Assembly (NCBI GenBank): GCA_020638095.1
Contig: JACKJF010000003.1
Coordinates: 930,001-994,000 of the forward strand
Direction: 5' to 3'
Length of the DNA: 64,000 nt
Source of the DNA: Hyphomicrobiaceae bacterium
GTDB lineage: Bacteria > Pseudomonadota > Alphaproteobacteria > Rhizobiales > Devosiaceae
The notes beneath the pieces were generated by a model. That model saw nothing but the letters and a program-made list of their open reading frames with translations. It was not told where the DNA came from and made no database searches. Position numbers and translations under genes: made by a program. Below are positions 46,051 through 54,007 of the stretch, one piece after another. The stretch's first letter is position 1. Every line of letters begins with the position of its first letter.

Positions 46051-46232
46051 CAGGCTCTCCGGGTCGGGTCGAAGTCGGCGGACAATAGGGGCAGAAGCGC
46101 CAAAAATCAAAGCGCGCTTCGCCGCGCTTTCAACGCGTGGCGAACCAGCTCCGGGCGGCACCCACCGACATAGTGCCTTAACTTTCGGCTGGCACAATTT
46201 GCCGCGAATTTGATGAGGTTTTGAAGCACACC

Positions 46233-47105
46233 ATGGCCCGCCGCCTGCACCACACGCCCCTGCGCACCTCGAAACAGGATATCGAGGTCGCACGGCGCAT
46301 TCCCGACACGCCGCAGACCCGCGCCGCCTCCTATCGCCTGGCCTTCTCCGACGAAGACTTCATGACCTCGAACGAGATGCGGGGCGTGCGCTTCCAGCTC
46401 GAATATCTCAAGCCCGAGCTGTGGCTCCGCGACCATGGCATCGAATCGACCGTTGTCCTGTTTGGCGGCGCCCGCATTCCGGAACCGGGCAAGGACCCAT
46501 GGGCCGCCCGCACGCCTCAGGCGCGTGAAAATCTCACCAAGGCCTCACGCTACTACAATGAAGCCCGCCGCTTCGCCCAATATGCCTCACTGACCTCCAA
46601 GGCGATGGACTATTCCGAATACGTCGTGGTCACGGGCGGTGGTCCGGGCGTGATGGAGGCAGGCAATCGCGGCGCCGCGGACGTCGACGCGCCTTCGATC
46701 GGCTTCAATATCGTCTTGCCGCACGAACAGGCGCCGAACCAGTACGTCACGCCGGAATATTGCTTCAACTTCCACTATTTCGCGACGCGGAAGATCCATT
46801 TCCTCATGCGCGCCAAGGTGGTTGCCATCTTTCCCGGCGGCTTCGGTACGCTCGATGAGTTCTTCGAAACACTGACCCTCATTCAGACGGGGCGCATGGA
46901 GCAGATACCGCTCCTGCTGTTTGGCGGCGATTTCTGGTCGCGCGCCATAAATCTCAAGGCGCTCGAAGAGGCCGGCACGATTTCGCCCGGCGACACCGAT
47001 CTCTTCACCATCGTCGACAGTGCCGATCAGGCCTGGCGCATCGTTCAGGACTATTACGAACTACCCGCCATCCACCTCGACGGAACCGCTCCGCTTACGG
47101 ATTGA
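46233..47105 (+). CDS. LOG-family protein (large type)
   Basis: Lysine-decarboxylase-like Rossmann protein of 290 residues, now known as cytokinin-type nucleotide phosphoribohydrolases. Signature motifs: [16 protein letters not shown] for nucleotide binding and [13 protein letters not shown] (PGGxGTxxE) with catalytic Arg/Glu. The N-terminal 75 residues are an extension found in the larger bacterial type. The likely reaction releases a base from a nucleoside 5'-monophosphate; the natural substrate is unknown. ATG 46233 was preferred to TTG 46221. Its 3' end overlaps the next gene by 11 bases. Confidence 0.87.
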   Translation: MARRLHHTPLRTSKQDIEVARRIPDTPQTRAASYRLAFSDEDFMTSNEMRGVRFQLEYLKPELWLRDHGIESTVVLFGGARIPEPGKDPWAARTPQARENLTKASRYYNEARRFAQYASLTSKAMDYSEYVVVTGGGPGVMEAGNRGAADVDAPSIGFNIVLPHEQAPNQYVTPEYCFNFHYFATRKIHFLMRAKVVAIFPGGFGTLDEFFETLTLIQTGRMEQIPLLLFGGDFWSRAINLKALEEAGTISPGDTDLFTIVDSADQAWRIVQDYYELPAIHLDGTAPLTD

Positions 47106-47463
47106 GAACGATCGTCTGCGTGTAGCCGCCGTTGCAGGTGTAGCAGCAGTCCGTGCAATATTCCGCATTGTTCGGCCCGACGCCCCAGTATAGGTCCGAG
47201 CGGTTCCGCACCCAGGCGCCAAAACAGATCTTTTCGCCCTTGTTGCAGCTGAGCGCGAATTCGTGCGTGTCGTAGTCCTCGAGCAGGTAGACCTGGCTGT
47301 TGCCCGGCCAGACATAGTTGCGGTCCTGCGAATAGAATTCGAGGCTGACAACGTTGGGGTGCTGGCTCTGGATGTAGAATGTGACGTCGCCCGCCACGGC
47401 CGGTCCCACCCACATCGCAAGCGCGGTCATCAAGGCGCCGAGCGCCATCAGAAGTCGAACCAT
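47095..47463 (-). CDS. small exported cysteine-rich protein, function unknown
   Basis: 122 residues with a clear Sec signal peptide (about 1-24, cleavage after AVA). The mature part GDVTFYIQSQHPNVVSLEFYS is beta-rich and carries six cysteines, four clustered near the C-terminus (EYCTDCCYTCNGG), so disulfides in the periplasm or metal binding are expected. A strong GGAGG stands before ATG 47463. It overlaps the LOG gene tail to tail and is followed upstream by another exported protein gene. Family not recognised. Confidence 0.8.
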   Translation of the reverse strand: MVRLLMALGALMTALAMWVGPAVAGDVTFYIQSQHPNVVSLEFYSQDRNYVWPGNSQVYLLEDYDTHEFALSCNKGEKICFGAWVRNRSDLYWGVGPNNAEYCTDCCYTCNGGYTQTIVLNP

Positions 47464-47521
47464 TGCGTCCCTCCTTGGTTCGAATGGGAGCGCCACATGA
47501 GGCGCGGCGCTCCGGAACGGT

Positions 47522-48775
47522 TTACTGGTTGGCCGTGATGGTCACGCCGAGCGAATCGACCAGAACCTTTGGTGTCGAAGCCAGCCCGATGAACGAGATC
47601 AGCGGCAGCGGCTGGCTTGGCTCGATCCTCAGCTCGATATTCTTCGGATCGTTGACGAACTTGGTGATTTCCGCCTCGAGCTTGTTCTTGAGATCGTCAA
47701 GCTGCAGGTCGGTCATCGCGCCCGTCATCTCGCTCAGCATCTGCTTGACCATTTCCTGGCGCGACGTGCCTTCGTCCCGTTCCATCACCGTCATGGCGCG
47801 GTTGAGCACGCCGTAGTCGTCGTAGCGCAGGGTGAAGGAATTGAAGAACCCGCGCGACGCGAGGCCCATGCCCACTTCCATCATCTGCTGCTGCGAGGCC
47901 GGATCTTCCGGGTCCATGTTCGCTGAAAGCGTCCGCAACTGTTCGATCACGTCCGGAGTGACGCCGGTGAAATCGAACGAGAAGCTGAACTGCCCGAAAT
48001 CCTCAGCGCCCATCACGAACGAGCGGATAATGAGATGTCCGTCGGTCAGCGACCAATAGGCGTCGCTCGTCAGGTAGCCCTTGATGCTCTTGGTCCCGAC
48101 GATTTCGGCTTCGGATCCGGTCGGCGGCTCAGGCGCATTTTCGAGGTGGAAGAGAATTGAGGGCAGGTCGGTCTTTGTGGTGAGCTCGGTCGCCTCTGGC
48201 CCCTGGCTCGGAACAAAGCTCGTTTCCCCCACGGCCGGCGCGATCTCGAACGCCAGAACGTCGTCGATCTTGATGGTGATCGGCCCGATGGACGATCCGC
48301 CCACCCAGGAGAGAATGTCATAGATGGTCGGATCGCCCTTCGGAATCCGGACGCTCGAATAGGAGACCTCGTCGATCGTGACATCGACATCGTCCACCTT
48401 GAATTCCATCTGGGGCACGAAAATCTTGTCGGCGAGATAGGCGTTGCCGTCCGCGGAATCGTGCAGACCCTTGATGACGAGCGGCGCAGGCAGCTGGAAG
48501 GCGCCGTTGGCGTCGACCGGAACATCGAGCTCGGCGAACGCGTCCCGGAGCGCCGTCGAGTTCTTGAGGCGCGCGCGCACCTTGTTGATGGTGATTTCGT
48601 CGCCGCTGACACTGACGTCCTTCAGTCCGACTTCATAGCCGGATGCGTCCAACAGCCGGGTGAGAGCGGCGAGCGCACCGTCGACATCCTGGGCGGATGC
48701 AGGCCCGGCCAAAAGCCCGCCAAAGGCCATCGCAGCCGCGAGATAAAGGCTGCGCACGCTATTCGTCTTGATCAT
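47522..48775 (-). CDS. exported protein of unknown function
   Basis: 417 residues with a signal peptide (about 1-28, AGPASA cleavage) and no further membrane helix. The mature protein is acidic and alternates beta strands throughout (VSVSGDEITINKVRARLKN, FKVDDVDVTIDEVSYSSVRIPKGDP), reminiscent of periplasmic lipid-bridging or outer-membrane assembly proteins, but I cannot assign a family. A helical segment with RQEMVKQMLSEMTGAMTD is near 335-370. GGAGAGGA lies upstream of the ATG. It precedes the Cys-rich exported protein by 58 bases in the same direction and may be cotranscribed. Confidence 0.78.
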   Translation of the reverse strand: MIKTNSVRSLYLAAAMAFGGLLAGPASAQDVDGALAALTRLLDASGYEVGLKDVSVSGDEITINKVRARLKNSTALRDAFAELDVPVDANGAFQLPAPLVIKGLHDSADGNAYLADKIFVPQMEFKVDDVDVTIDEVSYSSVRIPKGDPTIYDILSWVGGSSIGPITIKIDDVLAFEIAPAVGETSFVPSQGPEATELTTKTDLPSILFHLENAPEPPTGSEAEIVGTKSIKGYLTSDAYWSLTDGHLIIRSFVMGAEDFGQFSFSFDFTGVTPDVIEQLRTLSANMDPEDPASQQQMMEVGMGLASRGFFNSFTLRYDDYGVLNRAMTVMERDEGTSRQEMVKQMLSEMTGAMTDLQLDDLKNKLEAEITKFVNDPKNIELRIEPSQPLPLISFIGLASTPKVLVDSLGVTITANQ

Positions 48776-48841
48776 GATGGGTTTGTCCTCTCCGGTGATC
48801 TTCGGTGCCCCGAACTGAACATGCCGGCGCGTCTTCCGGGT

Positions 48842-49531
48842 TCAAAGGGACGCCAAAAACTGTTTCAAATCTTCAGTCAGTTCGTGAATGTGCGGGGCTT
48901 TGTGATCGCGGTCAAGCTCCCACGCATCGACTTGATCGTGCCGCCAGTCCGGGTGCGCGACGACCTGAATGGTCGACATTCCCATCTGATGCGGCACGAC
49001 GAGGTTCTTGTCGAGATCATCGAACATGGCCGCCCGGGACGGATCGATCGCGAAATGGTCGACAAAGGCGTCATAGGCCGAGCGGATCGGTTTCGGCGAA
49101 AAGCTGCTGTCGCGAATGTCGAACAGGCCGTCGAACATTTCAGGATCACCGCCCAGTCGCTCAAGAACCTTTCGGGCGTGGCCGGCATCGGCATTGGTGA
49201 AAATGAACTTGCGTCCCGGCAGCCCGGCGATCAGCCCGACGAGTTCGGGGTCGGGTTCGACCGACGAATAATCGATCCTGTGCACGGTATCGAGATAGTG
49301 GTTCGGGTCGATGCCATAGTGGACCATCAGTCCGTTCAGCGTCGTGCCGTGGTCGCGGTAATAGTCCTTCTGCAGCTTTCGCGCTGCGTCATGTTCGAGG
49401 CCGGTGACGTCGATCATGTACTGGGTGATCAACAGATCGATCTGGGCAAAGAGGTTGCATTCACGCGGATAGAGCGTGTTGTCGAGATCGAAGATCCAGT
49501 CGGTGACGTGTGAAAGGCTGGCGGCGCGCAT
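48842..49531 (-). CDS. HAD-family pyrimidine 5'-nucleotidase
   Basis: 229-residue HAD phosphatase. Motif I FDLDNTLYPRE carries both aspartates (about 14-16), FTNADAGHA is motif II, and MFDDLDKNL the metal-binding motif. The DNTLYP form with a helical cap is characteristic of the bacterial and yeast (Sdt1-like) pyrimidine 5'-nucleotidases. It would dephosphorylate UMP or CMP. Its ATG gives the normal family start. Confidence 0.88.
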   Translation of the reverse strand: MRAASLSHVTDWIFDLDNTLYPRECNLFAQIDLLITQYMIDVTGLEHDAARKLQKDYYRDHGTTLNGLMVHYGIDPNHYLDTVHRIDYSSVEPDPELVGLIAGLPGRKFIFTNADAGHARKVLERLGGDPEMFDGLFDIRDSSFSPKPIRSAYDAFVDHFAIDPSRAAMFDDLDKNLVVPHQMGMSTIQVVAHPDWRHDQVDAWELDRDHKAPHIHELTEDLKQFLASL

Positions 49532-49637
49532 GAATCCCTCGGCGGACCGGCCCGACTATACCGCCAAGCCGCCGCACCGCAACCGCGCGCCGGGCTTTGA
49601 TCACAACCCGCGTCGCGACGTCTTTCGTCCGCAGGTC

Positions 49638-50261
49638 TCAGGCCGGAGCAATGCGATAGGCGCACCGCCGTCCGCCGCTGAAAAGGTGCTCCGCACGCTC
49701 GACCGTCGCAGTTGCGCCCATGGCGAGGCGAAAGAGATCGAGCTCGGACCGGCAGAACCCCTGGCAGGCTTCCGCCGCTGCGCAAATCGGGCAATGGTCC
49801 TCGATCAGCAGCAACGCGCCGTCGTCGAGAGGCTCAAGGCGCGCCATGTATCCATCGCGGTCGCGGATGGCGGCCAGGGTTTCGGCGCGCTGCCCAAGGG
49901 CACTTCCGCTGATCGCAGCATATTCCTGCCGCTGCCGTTCTTCGCGCGCGCCGACGAGCCGCTCAAGCCCGGCCGATCCATAAAATTCGCTTATGTCGCT
50001 GAGGAGCTCAGCCGTCATGGCCGCATGCCGGTCGGCAAACTGGCGATGTCCCGTGCCGGTCAGTTCGAAAAATCGCCTTGGGCGTCCACGTCCTTCAGGC
50101 CGGTCGATGGTTCGCACCAGGCCGTCTTCGCTCAGGCCCTGCAACGCCTTGTGGGCGCCCATGAGCGACAGTGAAAACTGGTCGGCAATTGCCTGTGCCG
50201 TCAGGGCACCGTCGCGCTTGAGCGCCAACAGAATGCGGTCGCGGGTTCGATCTTGCGCCAT
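49638..50261 (-). CDS. winged-helix regulator with cysteine-rich sensor domain (SufR-like)
   Basis: A 207-residue regulator. Residues 5-75 form a winged helix (ILLALKRDGALTAQAIADQFSLSLMGAHKALQGL, wing RPEGRGRPRRFFELT). The C-terminal part contains HCPICAAAEACQGFCRSEL and a final Cys in GGRRCAYRI; spaced cysteines of this sort bind a [Fe-S] cluster in SufR and related proteins. It lies alone, between the nucleotidase and the LysR gene, with no suf genes in view, so its targets are unknown. Confidence 0.8.
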   Translation of the reverse strand: MAQDRTRDRILLALKRDGALTAQAIADQFSLSLMGAHKALQGLSEDGLVRTIDRPEGRGRPRRFFELTGTGHRQFADRHAAMTAELLSDISEFYGSAGLERLVGAREERQRQEYAAISGSALGQRAETLAAIRDRDGYMARLEPLDDGALLLIEDHCPICAAAEACQGFCRSELDLFRLAMGATATVERAEHLFSGGRRCAYRIAPA

Positions 50262-50312
50262 GGATGAATATTTAAACGAAGCGGTTGATAAAGCAAGCCG
50301 CGACCGGCTCCG

Positions 50313-51233
50313 TCAGCGCGTCACCGGCACAACGATGCCATTGGGTCCGACGTCCGGCACCGCGGGTGCCCGGCCGACGATCCAGTCGCGGAAGGCCCGG
50401 ATTTGTGGGGCATTCCGCCGGGCATGCGGATAGACCAGCCAGTAACCGAAACTTCCCGCGCAAACGAGCGGAAAGGGCTGGACCAGCCAACCGGCCTCCA
50501 GTTCGCGCCGGTAAAAGGCAGGCGTCAGCATCGCCACGCCGCGCCCGGCGAGCGCGAGGTTGCCTTCGAGAAACTGCGAGTCGACCACAAGTTCCGGCCC
50601 GCTTTGCCCTGGAACCTCACCAACGCCAGCCGCCGCAAACCAGAGGTGCCACCATGGATCGTTGGGCCCGATCCGATGAAGTTTCAACAGGTCTGCGGGT
50701 TCCCGGACCTCACCGGCAAGGCTGGGCGCGAGCATCGGCGCGAAATCCGCGCGAATGAGCAGGTGCGACACGAGCCCCGGCCAGTCTCCCTTGCCGGACC
50801 GGATCGCGACGTCGACTTCGCTTCGGTTGAAGTCGATGAGGTCCTGCGACACGTCGAACCGCACCGCGATGTTGGGAAAGTTGAGCTGAAACTCGCCGAT
50901 ATGATCGACAAGCCATTTGGCCGCGAACGATTGCACCACGCTTATTGTGAGGACCGTCTGGGCCTTTTGCCGGCTTGCCGAAAACGTCTGCCGGATGAGC
51001 TGGAAGGCTTCGATCATTCCTGGAGCCAGCCTTTCGCCGGTTTCGGTCAGAGTCAGCCGTCGCGGCAACCTCAAGAAAAGCGGCGCCCCGACCCGCTCCT
51101 CCAAAATCTTGATCTGGTAGCTGACCGCCGCCTGGGTCATGCCGAGTTCGGTCGCGGCGCGGGTGAAACTGAGGTGGCGCGCCGCCGCCTCGAACGCGCG
51201 CAATGCCGACAGCGGGGGAAGGGGTTCGTCCAT
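50313..51233 (-). CDS. LysR-family transcriptional regulator, GcvA-like
   Basis: 306 residues. The N-terminal helix-turn-helix is LSALRAFEAAARHLSFTRAATELGMTQAAVSYQIKILEERVG, the opening PPLSALRAFEAAARH being characteristic of the GcvA group; a periplasmic-binding-protein-like effector domain fills about 95-300. It is divergent from a small gene, with 107 bases between, the usual layout for a LysR protein that controls its neighbour. Effector unknown. Confidence 0.93.
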   Translation of the reverse strand: MDEPLPPLSALRAFEAAARHLSFTRAATELGMTQAAVSYQIKILEERVGAPLFLRLPRRLTLTETGERLAPGMIEAFQLIRQTFSASRQKAQTVLTISVVQSFAAKWLVDHIGEFQLNFPNIAVRFDVSQDLIDFNRSEVDVAIRSGKGDWPGLVSHLLIRADFAPMLAPSLAGEVREPADLLKLHRIGPNDPWWHLWFAAAGVGEVPGQSGPELVVDSQFLEGNLALAGRGVAMLTPAFYRRELEAGWLVQPFPLVCAGSFGYWLVYPHARRNAPQIRAFRDWIVGRAPAVPDVGPNGIVVPVTR

Positions 51234-51340
51234 TTGTCATAAGCCCTCTTTATGGGAGGTATCTGACATTCGATTCGATTTCAACCCGCCGGACGCCCAT
51301 ATTCGGGCCAGAAACAACCTGAGATCATCAGGAGGGACAA

Positions 51341-51589
51341 ATGACGCGCTTTTCCATCATCGAGGCATTGGCCTCGCTTCTGCCATTGGCTGCTTTGACT
51401 TCACCATCCGCCAGGCCGAAACGTTCGGGCGCCGGGCGCACCGCCGGCGACATTGGCGCATTGTCGGGCCATTTGCAGCGCGACCTCGGCCTTATCGACG
51501 CGAGTGGTGATTCCGCTTCGCGCGGCGGCCGGTTCCAGATCGGTTACAGCAACCCGTCATTTGATCGAATTGTCTTTCCGCGGCGTTGA
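51341..51589 (+). CDS. small protein, DUF1127-like remnant
   Basis: An 82-residue product behind a very strong site (AGGAGGG, eight bases before the ATG), divergent from the LysR gene. LSGHLQRDLGLIDA resembles the DUF1127 core in which a short basic helix is followed by RDIGL, and DUF1127 genes often lie next to GcvA-like regulators. The basic stretch and spacing are imperfect, so it may be a divergent or decaying member. No signal peptide is certain. Confidence 0.55.
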   Translation: MTRFSIIEALASLLPLAALTSPSARPKRSGAGRTAGDIGALSGHLQRDLGLIDASGDSASRGGRFQIGYSNPSFDRIVFPRR

Positions 51590-51613
51590 GAGGCCGTTCG
51601 GGATCAATCGGCC

Positions 51614-52504
51614 TCAGTTTACGATCAGCGTACCAGCGCCGTAATCGGTGAAAAGTTCGATCATCACCGAATGCTGGACCTTGCCGTTGAGAATGACGAC
51701 ACCCTTGACCCCGCGGTTGAGCGCATCGATGCAGGTTTCAACCTTGGGGATCATGCCGCCGTGAATGGTGCCGTCGGCGATCAGGGCCCTGGCCTCGGCA
51801 ACCGTCAGTTCGGGAATGAGTTCGCCCTTTTTGTCGAGAACGCCGGGCACATCGGTCAGGAACAAAAGCCGTTCGGCCGCCAGCGCGCCGGCGATCGCCC
51901 CGGCGAATGTGTCGGCATTGATATTGTAGGTGTGGCCGTCCCGTCCCGGCGCGACCGGTGCGATCACCGGAATCATTGCTGAAGTGGCAAGAAGGTCGAG
52001 CAGCGTGCGGTCCACCTCGACCGGTTCGCCGACGAATCCGAGGTCGATCACCCGTTCGATATTGCTGTCGGGGTCGACAACCGTGCGATGGACCTTCTCG
52101 GCAAAAACCATGTTGCCGTCCTTGCCGCAAAGCCCGATGGCCCATTCGCCCTCGGCATTGATCAGCGCCACGATCTGCTTGTTGATCGAACCGGCCAGAA
52201 CCATTTCGACGATCTCGACGGTCTTCTCGTCGGTCACGCGCAATCCGGCCTCGAAGCGCGTGTCGATCTCCATCTTCTTGAGCATTTCGGCGATCTGCGG
52301 TCCGCCCCCATGCACGACGATGGGGTTGACGCGCGACTGTTTCAGCAGGGCAATGTCCCGGGCGAATGCCTTGCCCAGGGTTGCGTCGCCCATCGCGTGG
52401 CCACCATATTTGACCACCACCGTCTTGCCCTCGTAGCGCTGCATGAAGGGCAGGGCATTGGCCACGATTTCGGCATCGTGGCTGAGCTTGTCTTTGTCGG
52501 TCAT
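51614..52504 (-). CDS. argB: acetylglutamate kinase
   Basis: Second step of arginine synthesis. The 296 residues show [14 protein letters not shown] near the start, [15 protein letters not shown] for substrate and the ATP-site segment ([30 protein letters not shown]), all amino-acid kinase features. ATG 52504 gives the usual N-terminus ([13 protein letters not shown]). In many relatives it directly follows yihA; here a glutamine amidotransferase gene on the other strand lies between. Confidence 0.96.
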   Translation of the reverse strand: MTDKDKLSHDAEIVANALPFMQRYEGKTVVVKYGGHAMGDATLGKAFARDIALLKQSRVNPIVVHGGGPQIAEMLKKMEIDTRFEAGLRVTDEKTVEIVEMVLAGSINKQIVALINAEGEWAIGLCGKDGNMVFAEKVHRTVVDPDSNIERVIDLGFVGEPVEVDRTLLDLLATSAMIPVIAPVAPGRDGHTYNINADTFAGAIAGALAAERLLFLTDVPGVLDKKGELIPELTVAEARALIADGTIHGGMIPKVETCIDALNRGVKGVVILNGKVQHSVMIELFTDYGAGTLIVN

Positions 52505-52640
52505 CCCTCGCTCCGGTCTCGGTTTTCCCTGTCCTAACCGGACAAGCGGCAAATGTCTTTACCCAATCACGGGTGGCGCACCGCTTTGAAATCGGCGCGA
52601 AAACCTTCTATGGAAAGGCATCCGGACCTCACGAATCATC

Positions 52641-53357
52641 ATGCGCTTCACCATCATTTATCTGGGTCACACGCCAGCCTCGATGCTGGACCGGTTCGAT
52701 AAGTATCCCAATCAGTTTCAGAGCCTGCTGACACCGGCCTTTTCCCGCGAAGTCAGCTTCGACCAGGTGCGGGTCATCGAAGGCGAACCGGTCCCCGATC
52801 CCGCCAATCTCGATGGCATCATCATTTCCGGCTCTGCCTATGGCGTTTACGATGAGGTCGAGTGGATGGAGCCGATGCGCCGGTTCGTGCGCAAGGCCTA
52901 CGATCTTGGCAAGCCCATGCTCGGCGTCTGTTTCGGCCACCAGATCATCGCCGATGCGCTCGGCGGCAAGGTCGTCAAGTCCGAAAAAGGCTGGAGCCTT
53001 GGCCGGCATGTCTACGTGGTCGACCGCGAGGCACTGGGGCTACCCGAAGAGCCCCACGATATTGCCCTCGCAGCCAGCCATCAGGATCAGGTCGTCGAGC
53101 CGCCCAAAATCGCGACCCCGTTTCTGAAGTCCGACTTCACGCCGGTTGCCGGGCTCGTTTACGACAACAAGGCGACGATCACCGTTCAGCCGCATCCCGA
53201 ATTCAACCACGACTATGCCCGCGCGCTCTGCCGCCTGCGCCTCAACGATCCCTATCCCGAAAACTATGTCGTCGAGCTCGAGCGGACGCTCGACGAACCG
53301 CTCGAGCGTAACCTCATGGGCCAATTGATCGCCGATTTTCTGACCAAGGCCGCCTGA
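52641..53357 (+). CDS. class I glutamine amidotransferase
   Basis: A 238-residue stand-alone GATase. The nucleophile Cys97 is in GVCFGHQIIADALGG, and the His/Glu pair lies in QPHPEFNHD. Proteins of this size are annotated as GMP-synthase-like or gamma-glutamyl hydrolase-like; the partner or substrate is unknown. It is alone on the plus strand between argB and yihA and ends four bases from the latter's stop. Confidence 0.88.
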   Translation: MRFTIIYLGHTPASMLDRFDKYPNQFQSLLTPAFSREVSFDQVRVIEGEPVPDPANLDGIIISGSAYGVYDEVEWMEPMRRFVRKAYDLGKPMLGVCFGHQIIADALGGKVVKSEKGWSLGRHVYVVDREALGLPEEPHDIALAASHQDQVVEPPKIATPFLKSDFTPVAGLVYDNKATITVQPHPEFNHDYARALCRLRLNDPYPENYVVELERTLDEPLERNLMGQLIADFLTKAA

Positions 53358-53361
53358 CTGG

Positions 53362-54006
53362 TCAGGCGACGAGAGCCGCGATTTCCGCGCGAAGCTCAGC
53401 GATTCCGGTGCCCTTTTCCGACGACGTGAGGACCAGCGACGGGTGCGCTGCCGGACGCTTGACGATCGCCTTCGCGGTTGCGGCCGCAACCTTGGCGAGC
53501 GCGTCGCTGCTGGGCTTGTCTGACTTGGTCAGGACGATCTGGTAGCTCACGGCCGCCTTGTCGAGCTCGTTCATTAGCGTCAGGTCATGTGCCTTGAGGC
53601 CATGCCGTCCGTCGACCAGCACGTAGACACGCCTGAGATTGGGCCGCCCGACAAGGTAGGCATGAATGAGCTTGGTCCAGGCTTCGACCTTTGGCTTCGG
53701 CGCTTGGGCGAACCCGTAGCCGGGCATGTCGACGATCCTGAGCGGCGCCAGGTCCGCCTCGAATATGTTGAGTTCCTGCGTCCGGCCCGGCGTGTTCGAG
53801 GTCCGGGCAAGATTGACCCGCCCGGTCAGTGCGTTGATCAGCGACGACTTGCCGACATTGGAACGTCCGGCAAAAGCGATTTCCGTGCGATCGGCGGGCG
53901 GAAGATCATCGACGCGAACGCAGCCTTTGACGAAGTCGAAGGGGCGGGCAAAGAGCAGCCGCCCCGCTTCGAGCGCCGCCTCGGAATAGTCCGGCGCGTC
54001 GGCCAC
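53362..54006 (-). CDS. yihA: ribosome biogenesis GTP-binding protein YsxC/EngB
   Basis: GTPase of 214 residues acting on the large ribosomal subunit. G1 GRSNVGKSSL (about 44-53), G3 DMPGYG, G4 TKSD and G5 SSEKG are all present. GTG 54006 was chosen: it is one base after the yidC stop and has GGAAAG five bases before it; the longer frame to 54048 begins with TTG inside yidC. Part of the operon rpmH-rnpA-yidC-yihA. Confidence 0.95.
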   Translation of the reverse strand: MADAPDYSEAALEAGRLLFARPFDFVKGCVRVDDLPPADRTEIAFAGRSNVGKSSLINALTGRVNLARTSNTPGRTQELNIFEADLAPLRIVDMPGYGFAQAPKPKVEAWTKLIHAYLVGRPNLRRVYVLVDGRHGLKAHDLTLMNELDKAAVSYQIVLTKSDKPSSDALAKVAAATAKAIVKRPAAHPSLVLTSSEKGTGIAELRAEIAALVA

Positions 54007-54007
54007 G

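Noticed and set aside
46187..46200. TGGCACAATTTGC as a sigma54 promoter.
   Set aside because: The GG and GC elements are 8 bases apart instead of 10.
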